Shown: positions 24,893-33,716, counted from the stretch's first letter. The stretch is DNA of 64,000 bases from an uncultured Clostridia bacterium (GCA_937907605.1 CALCYI010000002.1:1-64000), one strand, 5' to 3'. The notes: generated from the sequence alone by a model not told the origin. Program-made: numbers and translations.

Positions 24893-27749
24893 TTCCCGTT
24901 TCCTTTATGATATACGCATAATCCTTTGCATTTATAATACCGTCGCCGTTTTTATCAAGCTCTGCAGTATAGCCGTTTTCGTCAGTCCTGCAGTTTAAAT
25001 GGGACTCGAAATAATCCCTGTACGTATTATTACACACCGTGCAGGTATACTCCTCATATCCGTCGTTTTTATACGTTGCCGCACCTTTGATATAGTGATG
25101 TCCTAAGGCTTTTATCTCCGGTGCTTCGTCGGAGGTAAGAGTGATTCCGCCCGTAATGCTTCCGTCGCTTTCGCAGGTGGGATAAGTAATATTCTCCTCT
25201 ATGCTGTTGCCGTTTGTATCAATCGGTCCTACGCCCGTATAGGTCGGTGTAATCGTATTAATCGTATCGGCTGAAAACCATTTGCTTGAAAAGGTTATTT
25301 CCTCTATGCAAGTTTCCCTTCGGTGGCCTACGTTGCCGCCGACGGACAGCGGGGTGTAGAAGCGGTGATACGCAATAAAGAAGTGGCTACCTGCCTGAAC
25401 TACGGACTGATGCCCCGTAGCAAGAATACCGTTATCCGTATCCTTTTGGAGAATCGTGCCCTGATTGGTTATCTTTCCTGTAAGCGAGCTCGCGGTTCCG
25501 TAGTTAATGTGATAATTCTCGCTCCCCGTATCGTCGCACGACCAGGTAAAGTAATAGTAGTTGTCGCGCTTGAATACGGCGATACTTTCACGGAAATCGG
25601 TTAATCCCGTTATCAGCCTGAGCGACGACGCGCTTTTCATATCGCTGCTGAGAGTCGCCATAGCGGCGCTGCCGTTACCGAAAAGGATATACGAGGTATT
25701 ACCCTCGGTGTATATTGACGGGTCTATAACCTGCCCTTCAAAGCCTATATTGGCGTCGGAAAGCATCTTGGGATAAAGTATCGGGGTGTCGCTTGCGGTA
25801 TAGGGTCCCGCGGGCGAATCCGCCCACGCTACGCCGATTGCCATTCCCTCGCCGTACGTTGATTTGAGGCTGTCAAGAATCCGTCCGCAGTAGTAGAAAT
25901 AATACTTTCCGTTCTTCTCCTCAATCGCGGGCGCCCACGCGTTACCGTCCGACCACGCGGACGAAGCAATCTGTACACCCTTTTCGTTAAGCGAGGGGGC
26001 TTTATCCTTATTATCGAGTATAATTCCCTCGTCGCACCAGTGCACCATATCCCTTGACGAGAAAGCGCGGAACTGAGTACCGCCCCAGCCTATCGTTCCG
26101 TCGGTGGTCGGGAAAATCCAGAACTTACCGTCGAGCACGTCAACATCGGGGTCGGCGTACATACCCGGCAGAACGGGATTGTTGGCGATTGAAGGCGTTT
26201 TAAGCGTATAACTCTCCTCCTTATCGCCACAGCGAACTACAATGCTCCTGTCGTACGTCAAGTCAAGATACGGGCACGTTCCGAAGTCGTTCCCGTCAAC
26301 GAGCACAGTACAATCCTCGTTTAATACGGAGAATTTAACGGGTACCGCCTTTATGCTCTGACGGCGCTGAATTATTGAATTAATCTCGCCGTTTGAGCGG
26401 TTAACGGTAGTCCTTACCGCAGTATGTCCGTCGGTACCCGACACGCCGTCTATGTTTTCAGTTTTTCCGACTGTCGCGCCTATGAGCAGCGGTGAATACA
26501 GCATAGCCTTCTCCTTTATAACAGTATCGCTGATGATATTCGGATAAACCTCGATATTGTCAAAATATCCGCTGAAATATCCGTCGCCGTCATAAAACGA
26601 TTTGCCTATGTACGAAAGCAGATCGGTTCCCAAAGCCGAAACGCTGAGGCTGTCAGTATTTTCGGCAGCTAAATTTCCGTTAATATAAAGTTTCTGCGAA
26701 GTTCCGTTAAATACAATAGCTATGCTCATCCAGCTATCTGAAAAATCGACGGTGCTTTTTACCTCATGCTCGCTCCAATAGCTGCCCGCGGTAATTGCAT
26801 TTCTGACCTCTGAGCCACGTATTCTGAAAAAGTCATAATACGTAGTATCCTTACCGAAGGCAAGGGTAAAATAATTACCAGAATTTGAAACCGCCTTGAC
26901 GTCGAAAACAAGCGTCATAACGTCCCTGTTATCAAAGGTGCCCTGCGGTATTTCGGCATAGGCTCCGCTGCTGCCGTCAAGGTAAAGCACCTTGCTTTTT
27001 CTCTCGCTGTCATATACGGTCTGCGCGTTGCCGTAAAGCGTCGGCAGAGTCGTATTATCCTCAAAAGTGTACTGTAAATCAGGAGAGTCTTTATATTTAT
27101 TAAGCACGCAGTCATAAACCTCAAAATTATCAAATTTTCCGTTAAAGTATCCATCGCCGTCATAGAGCGATTTCCCGATATATGACAGCAGATTACTACC
27201 GAGCTGAGATACGGTTATGCCCGTATCAGTGTTTTCGCTTGCAAGTATACCATCAACGTAAAGCTTCATATCCGTATTATCAATCACGATGGCGATATTC
27301 ATCCATTTTGAGGTATCGCTTCCCAGACATATTACCTCGCGCTCGTTAGTCCAGGAATTTACGGTAATCGCGTTTCGGATTTCGTTATCGCGGATTCTAA
27401 AAAAATTATACCTTTCATTATTCTGTCCAAAGGTAAAGGTGAAATAGTTGCCGCTGTTGCTGTCCGTATAAACGTCAAACGCAACCGTCATAACGTCCCT
27501 GCCGTCGAAAAAGCCCTGCGGTATTTCCGCGTAGGTGCCGCTGCTGCCGTCAAGAGAAAGCACGTTACCGCCCTTCTCCGAATCGTAGACGAGCGCAGCA
27601 TTACCGAAAAGCGACGGCGCGTTTTCAGTATCCTCAAAGGTGTACTTAAGCACTGGCGCGGGGTTTTCGTCGGCATAGGTATAAAGCATCGGCGCCGACA
27701 GCGCCAACGCGATGCACAGTACTATGCTGATAAGCCGTTTAAACCTCAT
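24885..27749 (-). CDS. Secreted GH43 arabinanase-like enzyme with two LamG domains and a half-dockerin
   Basis: A 954-residue exported glycoside hydrolase. A signal peptide (1-26) is followed by two clearly duplicated concanavalin/LamG-type domains (about 30-220 and 225-405, both with 'LDGSSG.YAEIPQG.F..RDVMT'), a linker, and a five-bladed GH43 catalytic domain (about 530-850). The catalytic base lies in 'MYADPDVDVLDG', further motifs are 'WAPAIEEKNGKYYFYYCG', 'VIDPSIYTEGNTSYILFGNG' and 'RESIAVFKRDNYYYFTWS', which is the likely general-acid region. Arabinan or arabinoxylan is the probable substrate. A CxxC strand segment and one calcium loop (DKNGDGIINAKDY) of dockerin type end it; the second dockerin half is missing. 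Confidence 0.85.
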   Translation of the reverse strand: MRFKRLISIVLCIALALSAPMLYTYADENPAPVLKYTFEDTENAPSLFGNAALVYDSEKGGNVLSLDGSSGTYAEIPQGFFDGRDVMTVAFDVYTDSNSGNYFTFTFGQNNERYNFFRIRDNEIRNAITVNSWTNEREVICLGSDTSKWMNIAIVIDNTDMKLYVDGILASENTDTGITVSQLGSNLLSYIGKSLYDGDGYFNGKFDNFEVYDCVLNKYKDSPDLQYTFEDNTTLPTLYGNAQTVYDSERKSKVLYLDGSSGAYAEIPQGTFDNRDVMTLVFDVKAVSNSGNYFTLAFGKDTTYYDFFRIRGSEVRNAITAGSYWSEHEVKSTVDFSDSWMSIAIVFNGTSQKLYINGNLAAENTDSLSVSALGTDLLSYIGKSFYDGDGYFSGYFDNIEVYPNIISDTVIKEKAMLYSPLLIGATVGKTENIDGVSGTDGHTAVRTTVNRSNGEINSIIQRRQSIKAVPVKFSVLNEDCTVLVDGNDFGTCPYLDLTYDRSIVVRCGDKEESYTLKTPSIANNPVLPGMYADPDVDVLDGKFWIFPTTDGTIGWGGTQFRAFSSRDMVHWCDEGIILDNKDKAPSLNEKGVQIASSAWSDGNAWAPAIEEKNGKYYFYYCGRILDSLKSTYGEGMAIGVAWADSPAGPYTASDTPILYPKMLSDANIGFEGQVIDPSIYTEGNTSYILFGNGSAAMATLSSDMKSASSLRLITGLTDFRESIAVFKRDNYYYFTWSCDDTGSENYHINYGTASSLTGKITNQGTILQKDTDNGILATGHQSVVQAGSHFFIAYHRFYTPLSVGGNVGHRRETCIEEITFSSKWFSADTINTITPTYTGVGPIDTNGNSIEENITYPTCESDGSITGGITLTSDEAPEIKALGHHYIKGAATYKNDGYEEYTCTVCNNTYRDYFESHLNCRTDENGYTAELDKNGDGIINAKDYAYIIKETGND

Positions 27750-27761
27750 AGCCGTTTACCC

Positions 27762-28370
27762 TTAAAGATTTTCTATGTAATCAATAATGATTTCGCAAAT
27801 TTTTTCCTTACTCATCTTCGACGTTGAAAAGCACATAGTGTAATTATCCGCTCTTCCCCATTTTCCGTCAAAGAAATAATTATAATAGGAAGCGCGCTCC
27901 CTGTCCTTGCGCTCAATATACTTTTTGAGCTGCTTTTCGTTCATATCCGAGCCCTCGCGTTCGGCAACGCGCACCATTCTGTCCTCCATATCGGCGGCTA
28001 TGAACACGCTCACCACGGTCTCCTGCTCGTTGTCCTCAAGGATTTTGTCCGCTCTTCTTCCTACGATAACGCACGGTCCCTTATCGGAGGCTGACTGGAT
28101 AACCCTGCGCTGAGCCTCCATAACCTTACCGCTGTTGACGGCGCTGTCAATCGCGTAGGGGTCCATAACCACCGAAAAGAGAAAGCTCCTTGTCGGTTTT
28201 TCGTCAAAGAGGTCGAATATACCGTCCTCAATACCAAGGGCTTTAGCCTCGCTCCTGAGCGCTTCGGAATCGTAAAAATCAATACCGAGCTTATCGGAGA
28301 GCATACGCCCTATCTCGCGTCCGCCGCTTGCGAACTGCCTTCCGATAGCAATAATATAATGATCCTTCAT
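27762..28370 (-). CDS. Cytidylate kinase-like family protein
   Basis: A 202-residue P-loop protein of the 'cytidylate kinase-like' (Cmk2) family that is common in Clostridia. It starts 'YIIAIGRQFASGGREIGRMLSDKLG' (split over about 5-29), where GRQFASGGREIG is the modified Walker A, followed by 'DFYDSEAL', 'CVIVGRRAD' and 'VFIAADMEDRM.R...REG' lid residues. It probably phosphorylates a nucleoside monophosphate, though the family is distinct from the housekeeping Cmk. It ends 13 bases upstream of the GH43 gene start. Confidence 0.85.
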   Translation of the reverse strand: MKDHYIIAIGRQFASGGREIGRMLSDKLGIDFYDSEALRSEAKALGIEDGIFDLFDEKPTRSFLFSVVMDPYAIDSAVNSGKVMEAQRRVIQSASDKGPCVIVGRRADKILEDNEQETVVSVFIAADMEDRMVRVAEREGSDMNEKQLKKYIERKDRERASYYNYFFDGKWGRADNYTMCFSTSKMSKEKICEIIIDYIENL

Positions 28371-28373
28371 AAT

Positions 28374-28408
28374 TTACTCCTTACTGCCAACTGCTTACTG
28401 CTTACTTT
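28374..28408. repeat. Heptamer tandem repeat (TTACTGC type)
   Basis: Five imperfect 7-base units run in register: TTACTCC, TTACTGC, CAACTGC, TTACTGC, TTACTTT. They fill the gap between the cytidylate-kinase-like and LOG genes. Confidence 0.7.
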
Positions 28409-28977
28409 AAATCGTGTACCGTAAGCCCCTGCATATCGTCATTTTCAAGGTAAAAAGCCATCTCCTCAAAATCCGTAAAAAGCTTATACAGCACTCTGCA
28501 TTCGGGCTTAATAAATCTCTGTTCAATCGAATAATCCATAGCCTCAATCAACTTGTCGTAATAGCCGTCGATATTCAGAAAGGCTATCGGCTTTCTGTGC
28601 TGACCGAGCTGCTTTAAGGTTAAAATCTCAAAGAATTCCTCAAACGTGCCTGCGCCGCCGGGAGTAATAATAAAGCAGTCCGCCTCGTCCTCCATAACCG
28701 CCTTGCGCTCGCGCATAGTGTCGGTATAGGTCATCCTGTCACAGTTCCAGTTAACAAAATCGGCTAAGTCCTCCTTAAAGAATTTCGGAATAACCCCGTG
28801 GATTTTACCTCCGCCCTTCTTAAAGCCCCTTGCCGCCGCGCCCATTGAGCCCGTACAGCCTGAGCCGAAAACGAGGTTATGTCCCCTCTTTGCGAGGAAT
28901 TCGCCCATTTTCTCAACCTCGGTAATATATTTTTCATCAATGGTCTTGCTTGCCGCACCGAATACGCATATTTCCAT
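28402..28977 (-). CDS. LOG family protein (TIGR00730)
   Basis: A 191-residue Rossmann-fold protein of the LOG/lysine decarboxylase-like family. 'GSGCTGSMGAAARG' (about 38-51) binds nucleotide and 'PGGAGTFEEFFEIL' (about 105-118) is the PGGxGTxxE signature with the catalytic Arg/Glu region. In plants and several bacteria it is a nucleoside 5'-monophosphate phosphoribohydrolase. Here the physiological substrate is unknown, probably a purine nucleotide. GAGGTGAT precedes the ATG. Confidence 0.9.
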   Translation of the reverse strand: MEICVFGAASKTIDEKYITEVEKMGEFLAKRGHNLVFGSGCTGSMGAAARGFKKGGGKIHGVIPKFFKEDLADFVNWNCDRMTYTDTMRERKAVMEDEADCFIITPGGAGTFEEFFEILTLKQLGQHRKPIAFLNIDGYYDKLIEAMDYSIEQRFIKPECRVLYKLFTDFEEMAFYLENDDMQGLTVHDLK

Positions 28978-29043
28978 TGTATCACCTCACATTTATATAG
29001 ATTAATTATAGCATATTAACCCTGTTATTTCAATAATTAACTA

Positions 29044-29072
29044 TTGCAAATAAACCCATTATAATTTATAAT
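29044..29072 (+). promoter_or_regulatory. galT promoter
   Basis: TTGCAA (29044-29049), 17-base spacer, TATAAT (29067-29072). Transcription would start near 29079, which argues for translation from ATG 29103 rather than 29079. Confidence 0.7.
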
Positions 29073-29102
29073 ATTACCATGTATACTCGGGGGGAATATA
29101 CT

Positions 29103-30590
29103 ATGAGCATTTTTGAAGCAGTAAAGGCGCTCGCTCTTTATGCAAAGAGAGAGGGTCTTATTGAAAAAGAGGACGTTATATTCAGCATTAATCAGCTCTG
29201 TCAGGCTCTCGCTCTTGATAGCTTTGAGGACTGCGAGGTGGACGAGGAATATGAGCTTGAAGATATACTCTCCTCAATTCTAAAATATGCTTGCGAAAAC
29301 GGTCTATGCGAGAACAGCGTAGTTTACCGCGACCTTTTCGACACGAGGCTTATGGGTATTCTCACTCCCCGCCCGTCGCTCGTAATAAAGAGGTTCAAAG
29401 AGGAGTATGAAAAATCGCCGAAGGCGGCGACGGAGTATTACTACCGCCTTGCTAAAAAGAGCGACTACATAAGGGAATACCGCATTAAAAACGACGTTAA
29501 ATGGATTACAAAAACCGAGTACGGTGATATAGACATAACTATTAACCTCTCGAAGCCCGAAAAGGACCCGAAGGCAATCGCGGCTGCACTCAAAATGAAG
29601 CAGAGCGCGTATCCGAAGTGTCAGCTCTGCAAGGAGAACGAGGGCTATATGGGCAGGGTTAACCACCCCGCAAGGCAGAATCACAGGATAATCCCGATTG
29701 CGCTTGCGGGCGAGGATTTCTTCCTCCAGTACTCCCCCTACGTTTACTATAACGAGCACTGCATAGTATTCAACAGCGAGCATATCCCGATGGTAATTAA
29801 TAAGGGCGCGTTTGAAAAGCTCCTCTCCTTCGTTGAGCTTTTCCCGCACTACTTCGTAGGCTCTAACGCCGACCTTCCGATTGTAGGCGGCTCAATCCTC
29901 ACGCACGAGCATTTCCAGGGCGGAAACTACGAATTCGCAATGGCTAAGGCGCCCGTTGAATATGCCTTTACCTTCAAGGGCTATGAGGATATTAACGCAG
30001 GTATTGTAAAATGGCCTATGAGCGTTATACGCCTTTCAGGTAAGGACAAGGCGCGCATTACCGAGCTTGCGGATAGAATCCTCTCTGCATGGAGGGGCTA
30101 CACCGACGAGGAGGCGTTTATTTACTCCGAAACCGACGGCGAGCCGCACAACACGATTACCCCGATTGCAAGAATGAGGGACGGCAAATTTGAGCTTGAC
30201 CTCGTACTGAGAAATAATATCACCACCGAGGAATGTCCGCTCGGCTTCTATCACCCGCACCCCGAATATCACCATATCAAAAAGGAAAATATCGGTCTTA
30301 TCGAGGTTATGGGACTTGCCGTGCTTCCCTCAAGGCTCAAGGAGGAGATTTCGCTCCTTGCAAAAGCGCTCGTTGACGGAAACGATATTACCGCTGACGA
30401 GAGAATTGCAAAGCATGCAAAGTGGGCTGAAATGCTCAGGGCGAAGTATGAGCTTAACTCCGATAACTGCGAGGAGATACTCAGAAAGGAAATCGGAATT
30501 ATCTTCACTTCAATTCTCGAGCAATGCGGCGTTTTTGAGAGGAACGAAGCGGGCAGGAAGCAGTTTATAAGATTTATGGAAAGTGTATAA
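29103..30590 (+). CDS. galT: UDP-glucose--hexose-1-phosphate uridylyltransferase (GalT, Firmicutes type)
   Basis: A class II GalT of about 495 residues, the long Gram-positive form. The N-terminal domain contains 'CQLCKENEGYMGR' (a CxxC zinc-type motif), 'RIIPIALAGEDFFLQYSPY' and the active-site 'GGSILTHEHFQGG', the HxH loop that takes up UMP. It exchanges UMP between UDP-glucose and galactose 1-phosphate in the Leloir pathway. GGGGGA lies 7 bases before ATG 29103. No galK or galE is adjacent; the next gene is a PHP phosphatase 2 bases on. Confidence 0.95.
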   Translation: MSIFEAVKALALYAKREGLIEKEDVIFSINQLCQALALDSFEDCEVDEEYELEDILSSILKYACENGLCENSVVYRDLFDTRLMGILTPRPSLVIKRFKEEYEKSPKAATEYYYRLAKKSDYIREYRIKNDVKWITKTEYGDIDITINLSKPEKDPKAIAAALKMKQSAYPKCQLCKENEGYMGRVNHPARQNHRIIPIALAGEDFFLQYSPYVYYNEHCIVFNSEHIPMVINKGAFEKLLSFVELFPHYFVGSNADLPIVGGSILTHEHFQGGNYEFAMAKAPVEYAFTFKGYEDINAGIVKWPMSVIRLSGKDKARITELADRILSAWRGYTDEEAFIYSETDGEPHNTITPIARMRDGKFELDLVLRNNITTEECPLGFYHPHPEYHHIKKENIGLIEVMGLAVLPSRLKEEISLLAKALVDGNDITADERIAKHAKWAEMLRAKYELNSDNCEEILRKEIGIIFTSILEQCGVFERNEAGRKQFIRFMESV

Positions 30591-30592
30591 TT

Positions 30593-31372
30593 ATGTTACC
30601 TGATTTTAACCTTCATACCCACACCTTCCGCTGTCATCACGCACAGGGCGAGGACGAAGACTATGTTATTAAAGCAATTGAAAACGGATATAAAACCATA
30701 GGCTTTTCAGACCACGCGCCATATATTTTCCCCGCGGGGCATTACAGCGGCTTTCGCATTGATATAGAGGACGCGCAGGACTACGCCGACAGTATCAAAG
30801 CGCTCAAGAATAAATACGACGGCGTAATTGATATTAAGCTCGGCTACGAGGTTGAATGGTATCCCATGCTTATAGGGCGCGAGCTTGATTACCTTAAGTC
30901 CTTTGATTACGATTACCTCATCTGCGGTCAGCATTACACGGGTAACGAAATCGAAAGCTGGGCGAATTACACGGGGCATAAGACGAACAACCCCGAGGAC
31001 CTTGACCGCTATATCTTTCAGGTTTTAGACGCGGCGAGCAGCGGCGAAATGGCGTACATCGCCCACCCCGATATAATCAATTTTAAGGGAGATAAGGGCT
31101 TTTTCCTCGATCGGCTGTTCTTCCTTGTAAGAGAGCTGAGAAGGATTGATATTCCGCTTGAATACAACTTCCTCGGCTATACCGACAGGCGCCAGTATCC
31201 GAGCGACGATTTCTGGAGAATGGTAGCAAGCGAGGGCAACCGCGTTGTTATAGGTCTTGACGCGCACAAGCCCGAGGTATACGAGGACAAAAAGCATCTT
31301 GAAAAGATGATTGCACATATGGCCGAGCTCGGTCTTAAATACATTACCGACGTAAACGAAATACTGAAATAA
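30593..31372 (+). CDS. Histidinol-phosphatase of the PHP family (HisK type)
   Basis: A 259-residue PHP-domain phosphatase. Metal-binding motifs are 'NLHTHTFRCHHA' (about 6-17), 'GFSDHAPY' (about 42-49), 'GYEVEW', 'CGQHY', 'YIAHPDIINF' and 'GLDAHKPE', in the HisK order. The common function is dephosphorylation of histidinol phosphate in histidine synthesis, but it sits behind galT (2-base gap) with no his genes, so activity on a sugar phosphate is possible. Confidence 0.88.
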   Translation: MLPDFNLHTHTFRCHHAQGEDEDYVIKAIENGYKTIGFSDHAPYIFPAGHYSGFRIDIEDAQDYADSIKALKNKYDGVIDIKLGYEVEWYPMLIGRELDYLKSFDYDYLICGQHYTGNEIESWANYTGHKTNNPEDLDRYIFQVLDAASSGEMAYIAHPDIINFKGDKGFFLDRLFFLVRELRRIDIPLEYNFLGYTDRRQYPSDDFWRMVASEGNRVVIGLDAHKPEVYEDKKHLEKMIAHMAELGLKYITDVNEILK

Positions 31373-31398
31373 AAACGGTGCCAAGCGGCACCGTTTTT
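31371..31398. terminator. Bidirectional terminator
   Basis: A perfect 12-bp stem AAAAACGGTGCC/GGCACCGTTTTT with an AAGC loop, with U tracts in both directions, between the convergent PHP and NUDIX genes. Confidence 0.9.
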
Positions 31399-31401
31399 AT
31401 T

Positions 31402-31878
31402 CTAATATTCATATTCCGTAAGCATTTCAAAACTTTCGGGCAAATTATTGATTTTTTCTTTAATAAAAAGCGGATAGAGGTATTGCTCCTTAAGCGCATC
31501 AATACTAAGCCACTCGAACACCTCGTGATTCTTTGTTTCAAGTCCTTCAAAACACTCTTGCTTAATAAGCTCGGTATCGGACACGTCAACGAGATAGTAA
31601 ACGCACAGCTCGTGAAATTTCTCTTTGCTTTCGTCCTCAATAAAGAAGCTCTGTACGAACCAGAGCGGTCTTACAATTTCCGCGTTTATACCGAGCTCCT
31701 CTTTCAGTTCTCTCTTTATTGCTGCGTCAGTGTCCTCGTGTAAATTAACTCTCCCGCCGGGAAGGAAGTAATAAGGAGTTTTACTATTCTTCATTGCAAG
31801 CAGCTTGTTATCATACTTAATAATGGCACAAACTCTGTAATTGAAAATTCCTTTTCTCGTTTTAAAAGTCAAGTCCAT
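31402..31878 (-). CDS. NUDIX hydrolase
   Basis: A 158-residue NUDIX protein. The NUDIX box runs from about residue 42 (GRVNLHEDTDAAIKRELKEE followed by LGI) and fits GX5EX7REUXEEXGU exactly. These Mg-dependent enzymes cleave nucleoside diphosphates linked to another group; substrate cannot be read. It overlaps the upstream P-loop kinase gene by 10 bases, so the two are coupled. Confidence 0.92.
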   Translation of the reverse strand: MDLTFKTRKGIFNYRVCAIIKYDNKLLAMKNSKTPYYFLPGGRVNLHEDTDAAIKRELKEELGINAEIVRPLWFVQSFFIEDESKEKFHELCVYYLVDVSDTELIKQECFEGLETKNHEVFEWLSIDALKEQYLYPLFIKEKINNLPESFEMLTEYEY

Positions 31879-32375
31879 AATTCCCTCCTCAGTTTCTCAA
31901 GATATTCGTCAACCTCTTTGTGAGTTGTAAATGTTATAATCTTCTTGTCAGGATATTTTTCAAAAAGCCTTAACATCTTTGGACGAACCTTCACCCTATA
32001 CGTTTTGATATCGTTTATCAGTTCATCGTCAGGCTCAAGCTCGCAGGCAATATCCTCGCGTATTTTGTCACGTTTAAGCACACCGTCAAGGCAAACCTCT
32101 GCCGGCATATCAAAATAGTACACTAAATCGCACTTTTTAATTCTGTATTTAATTGTACCTCTGTAATTTCCGTCGATTATCCAAGCATCATTTTTCATTA
32201 TTCCCTTTTGCTTTTTAACGAAAATAGGACGCTCAAGGTGGCTCGCGTCAGGCAGCCAGTATATATTGTCAAGATTGTAAAGCGGCAGCTTGGTTATTTC
32301 TGCAAGCTGTTTTGAAAAGGTGCTTTTCCCGCCTCCGCTGCAGCCTATAACAATTATCTTTTTGTAATCAAACAT
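31869..32375 (-). CDS. P-loop adenylate-kinase-like (FlaR/topology modulation type) protein
   Basis: A 168-residue P-loop kinase-like protein. Walker A is 'IVIGCSGGGKSTFSKQ' (about 8-23), then 'NLDNIYWLPD', 'WIIDGNYRGT' and 'CDLVYYFDMP', the pattern of proteins annotated as topology modulation protein or adenylate kinase-like. I use ATG 32375 because GGAGGGAATT precedes it; a longer frame to 32432 would run through the terminator of the small RNA gene upstream. Substrate unknown. Confidence 0.85.
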   Translation of the reverse strand: MFDYKKIIVIGCSGGGKSTFSKQLAEITKLPLYNLDNIYWLPDASHLERPIFVKKQKGIMKNDAWIIDGNYRGTIKYRIKKCDLVYYFDMPAEVCLDGVLKRDKIREDIACELEPDDELINDIKTYRVKVRPKMLRLFEKYPDKKIITFTTHKEVDEYLEKLRRELWT

Positions 32376-32386
32376 AATTCCCTCCG

Positions 32387-32419
32387 AAAAAATACAGACC
32401 TGCCATAGTATGACAGGTC
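32387..32419 (-). terminator. Terminator of the 5S-like RNA
   Basis: The 11-bp stem GACCTGTCATA/TATGGCAGGTC (one G-U pair) is followed by TGTATTTTTT on the minus strand. The ribosome site of the P-loop kinase gene starts just beyond it. Confidence 0.8.
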
Positions 32420-32491
32420 GATGTAACAGCATCTCTTATATTATTATCAGGCCTTGACGCTGTGTTCGGAATGGGAACAGGTGTACCTGAC
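32387..32491 (-). ncRNA. 5S-rRNA-like small RNA gene
   Basis: The minus strand here holds the most conserved part of 5S rRNA, helix II, loop B, helix III and loop C, with the uninterrupted core CACCTGTTCCCATTCCGAAC followed by ACAGCGTCAAGGC. A flanking GTCAGG/CCTGAT pair would form helix II. The 5' and 3' arms of helix I and the helix IV/V arm of normal 5S are absent; instead a small GATG/CATC hairpin and an intrinsic terminator follow. No 16S, 23S or tRNA lies nearby. The unit has its own perfect promoter (32498-32526), so it appears to be an expressed RNA of about 100 nt and not a silent fragment. Its function is unknown. Confidence 0.72.
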
Positions 32492-32497
32492 ATTGAT

Positions 32498-32526
32498 ATT
32501 ATACCAAAGTAAAAACTATGTGTCAA
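32498..32526 (-). promoter_or_regulatory. Perfect consensus promoter of the 5S-like RNA
   Basis: Minus strand TTGACA (32526-32521), exactly 17 bases, TATAAT (32503-32498). Transcription should start near 32491. Confidence 0.85.
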
Positions 32527-32573
32527 TTAATTATTCTTTAAAGTATTATGCACAAGTAAATTCTCAACTTATA

Positions 32574-32987
32574 CTATTCGAATCTGCTCGTTCCCCACCA
32601 ATCAGGGACAAGCTCTTTTAGTCTTATAGTTTTTTTAGTTTCAAGGTCAAGCAGTATTTCAATATCGCCGCTTTCTTTATCAAGCTGCATAATATATTCA
32701 CGGCAGGCGCCGCAGGGAGAAGCAACGCTCCCATCAGGCATTACGGCAACGAGCTTTTCAATCTGACTTTCACCGTTTGTAATCATATTGGCAATTGCGT
32801 TTCTCTCCGCGCACATACCGAGCGAGCACGCCGTATCAATGCATACGCCGACATAGATATTACCCTTTTTAGTTAATAATGCCGCGGCTACTCCGCCCGC
32901 TTCTATAAAAGGCGATACGGTTCTGCCGTTTTGAACTTTAACAGCAGCCGAGTATAATTCATTCCAGATATTTTCCTTCATATTCAA
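32574..32987 (-). CDS. cdd: Cytidine deaminase
   Basis: A homotetrameric-type cytidine deaminase of about 137 residues. Zinc ligands are Cys in 'GMCAERNAI' (with the catalytic Glu) and 'SPCGACREYI' (PCxxC). It converts cytidine and deoxycytidine to uridine and deoxyuridine for pyrimidine salvage. The start is uncertain: TTG at 32987 lies 7-9 bases behind AAGGTGG, while ATG at 32981 is 15 bases away; I keep TTG. Confidence 0.92.
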   Translation of the reverse strand: MNMKENIWNELYSAAVKVQNGRTVSPFIEAGGVAAALLTKKGNIYVGVCIDTACSLGMCAERNAIANMITNGESQIEKLVAVMPDGSVASPCGACREYIMQLDKESGDIEILLDLETKKTIRLKELVPDWWGTSRFE

Positions 32988-33014
32988 TTCATTTCACCAC
33001 CTTAGTGACCGTTA

Positions 33015-33716
33015 TTATTCTATATACTCGTGCTTAGTTGGAGTATAGTTGTCTGATTTGTATTTTTCCTTTTTGTCTTTACCTATTGTTATGCTTTCGG
33101 TATAGTCAATCTGCTCGGTGCATATAGCGTCTTTCAGTATTTCTTCAAGATGCTCGTACTCCGAATGTTCACCTAAACTCGCAAGTACGAACGAATCACG
33201 AACGTAACCTGCGCTCTCAGCCATAAGATTCTGATCAAAGTAATAACCGTAATGCTCAATGAAGAAGGTCATCATCATAACGGTTGTTCTTGTGTTACCT
33301 TCTCTAAACGGGTGCACTTGCCAAAGCTTAGGAAACAGACGCGCAATCTGTTTTGCAAAATCGTCCTTTGATAACGCAGACCAATCAACTTTGTTAATTT
33401 CCATAAAAGCGTTATCCAAATCTCTGTAGATTTCCGTAACGCTTGAGTACCATACGCTTTGACCGGCGAGTAACGCTTCACGCTTTTGAATATTTATTTT
33501 TCTGTATTCTCCCGCCCATTCATATACGTCGCCGAACAAGAACTTGTGGATATAACAAAAGCCGCTGGATGAAAAATCGTCAAACCCCTTTTCATACAGC
33601 AGCATCATATTCGCGCGGGACAGCTCTGCCTCGGCTAAGTCAAGCTCTTTTTCTTCGGTGATACCAAGCAGATTTTTAAGGACGGTACTGTTTTCTATCA
33701 AGTACAAATCTTTCAT
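33015..33716 (-). CDS. Fic family protein (AMP transferase toxin type)
   Basis: A 233-residue Fic-domain protein. The core motif HPFREGNTRT (about residues 140-149) agrees with HPFx(D/E)GN(G/K)R and keeps the catalytic His. The flap region 'FGDVYEWAGEYRKINIQK' (about 60-77) precedes it. Fic enzymes usually transfer AMP from ATP to a hydroxyl of a target protein such as gyrase. No inhibitory helix motif is evident inside it; a small upstream gene, overlapping by 1 base in TAATG, supplies a likely antitoxin. Confidence 0.9.
   Translation of the reverse strand: MKDLYLIENSTVLKNLLGITEEKELDLAEAELSRANMMLLYEKGFDDFSSSGFCYIHKFLFGDVYEWAGEYRKINIQKREALLAGQSVWYSSVTEIYRDLDNAFMEINKVDWSALSKDDFAKQIARLFPKLWQVHPFREGNTRTTVMMMTFFIEHYGYYFDQNLMAESAGYVRDSFVLASLGEHSEYEHLEEILKDAICTEQIDYTESITIGKDKKEKYKSDNYTPTKHEYIE

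Noticed and set aside
32387..32526. Part of a full rRNA operon
   Set aside because: No 16S, 23S or tRNA sequence flanks it, and coding genes begin within 15-60 bases on each side.
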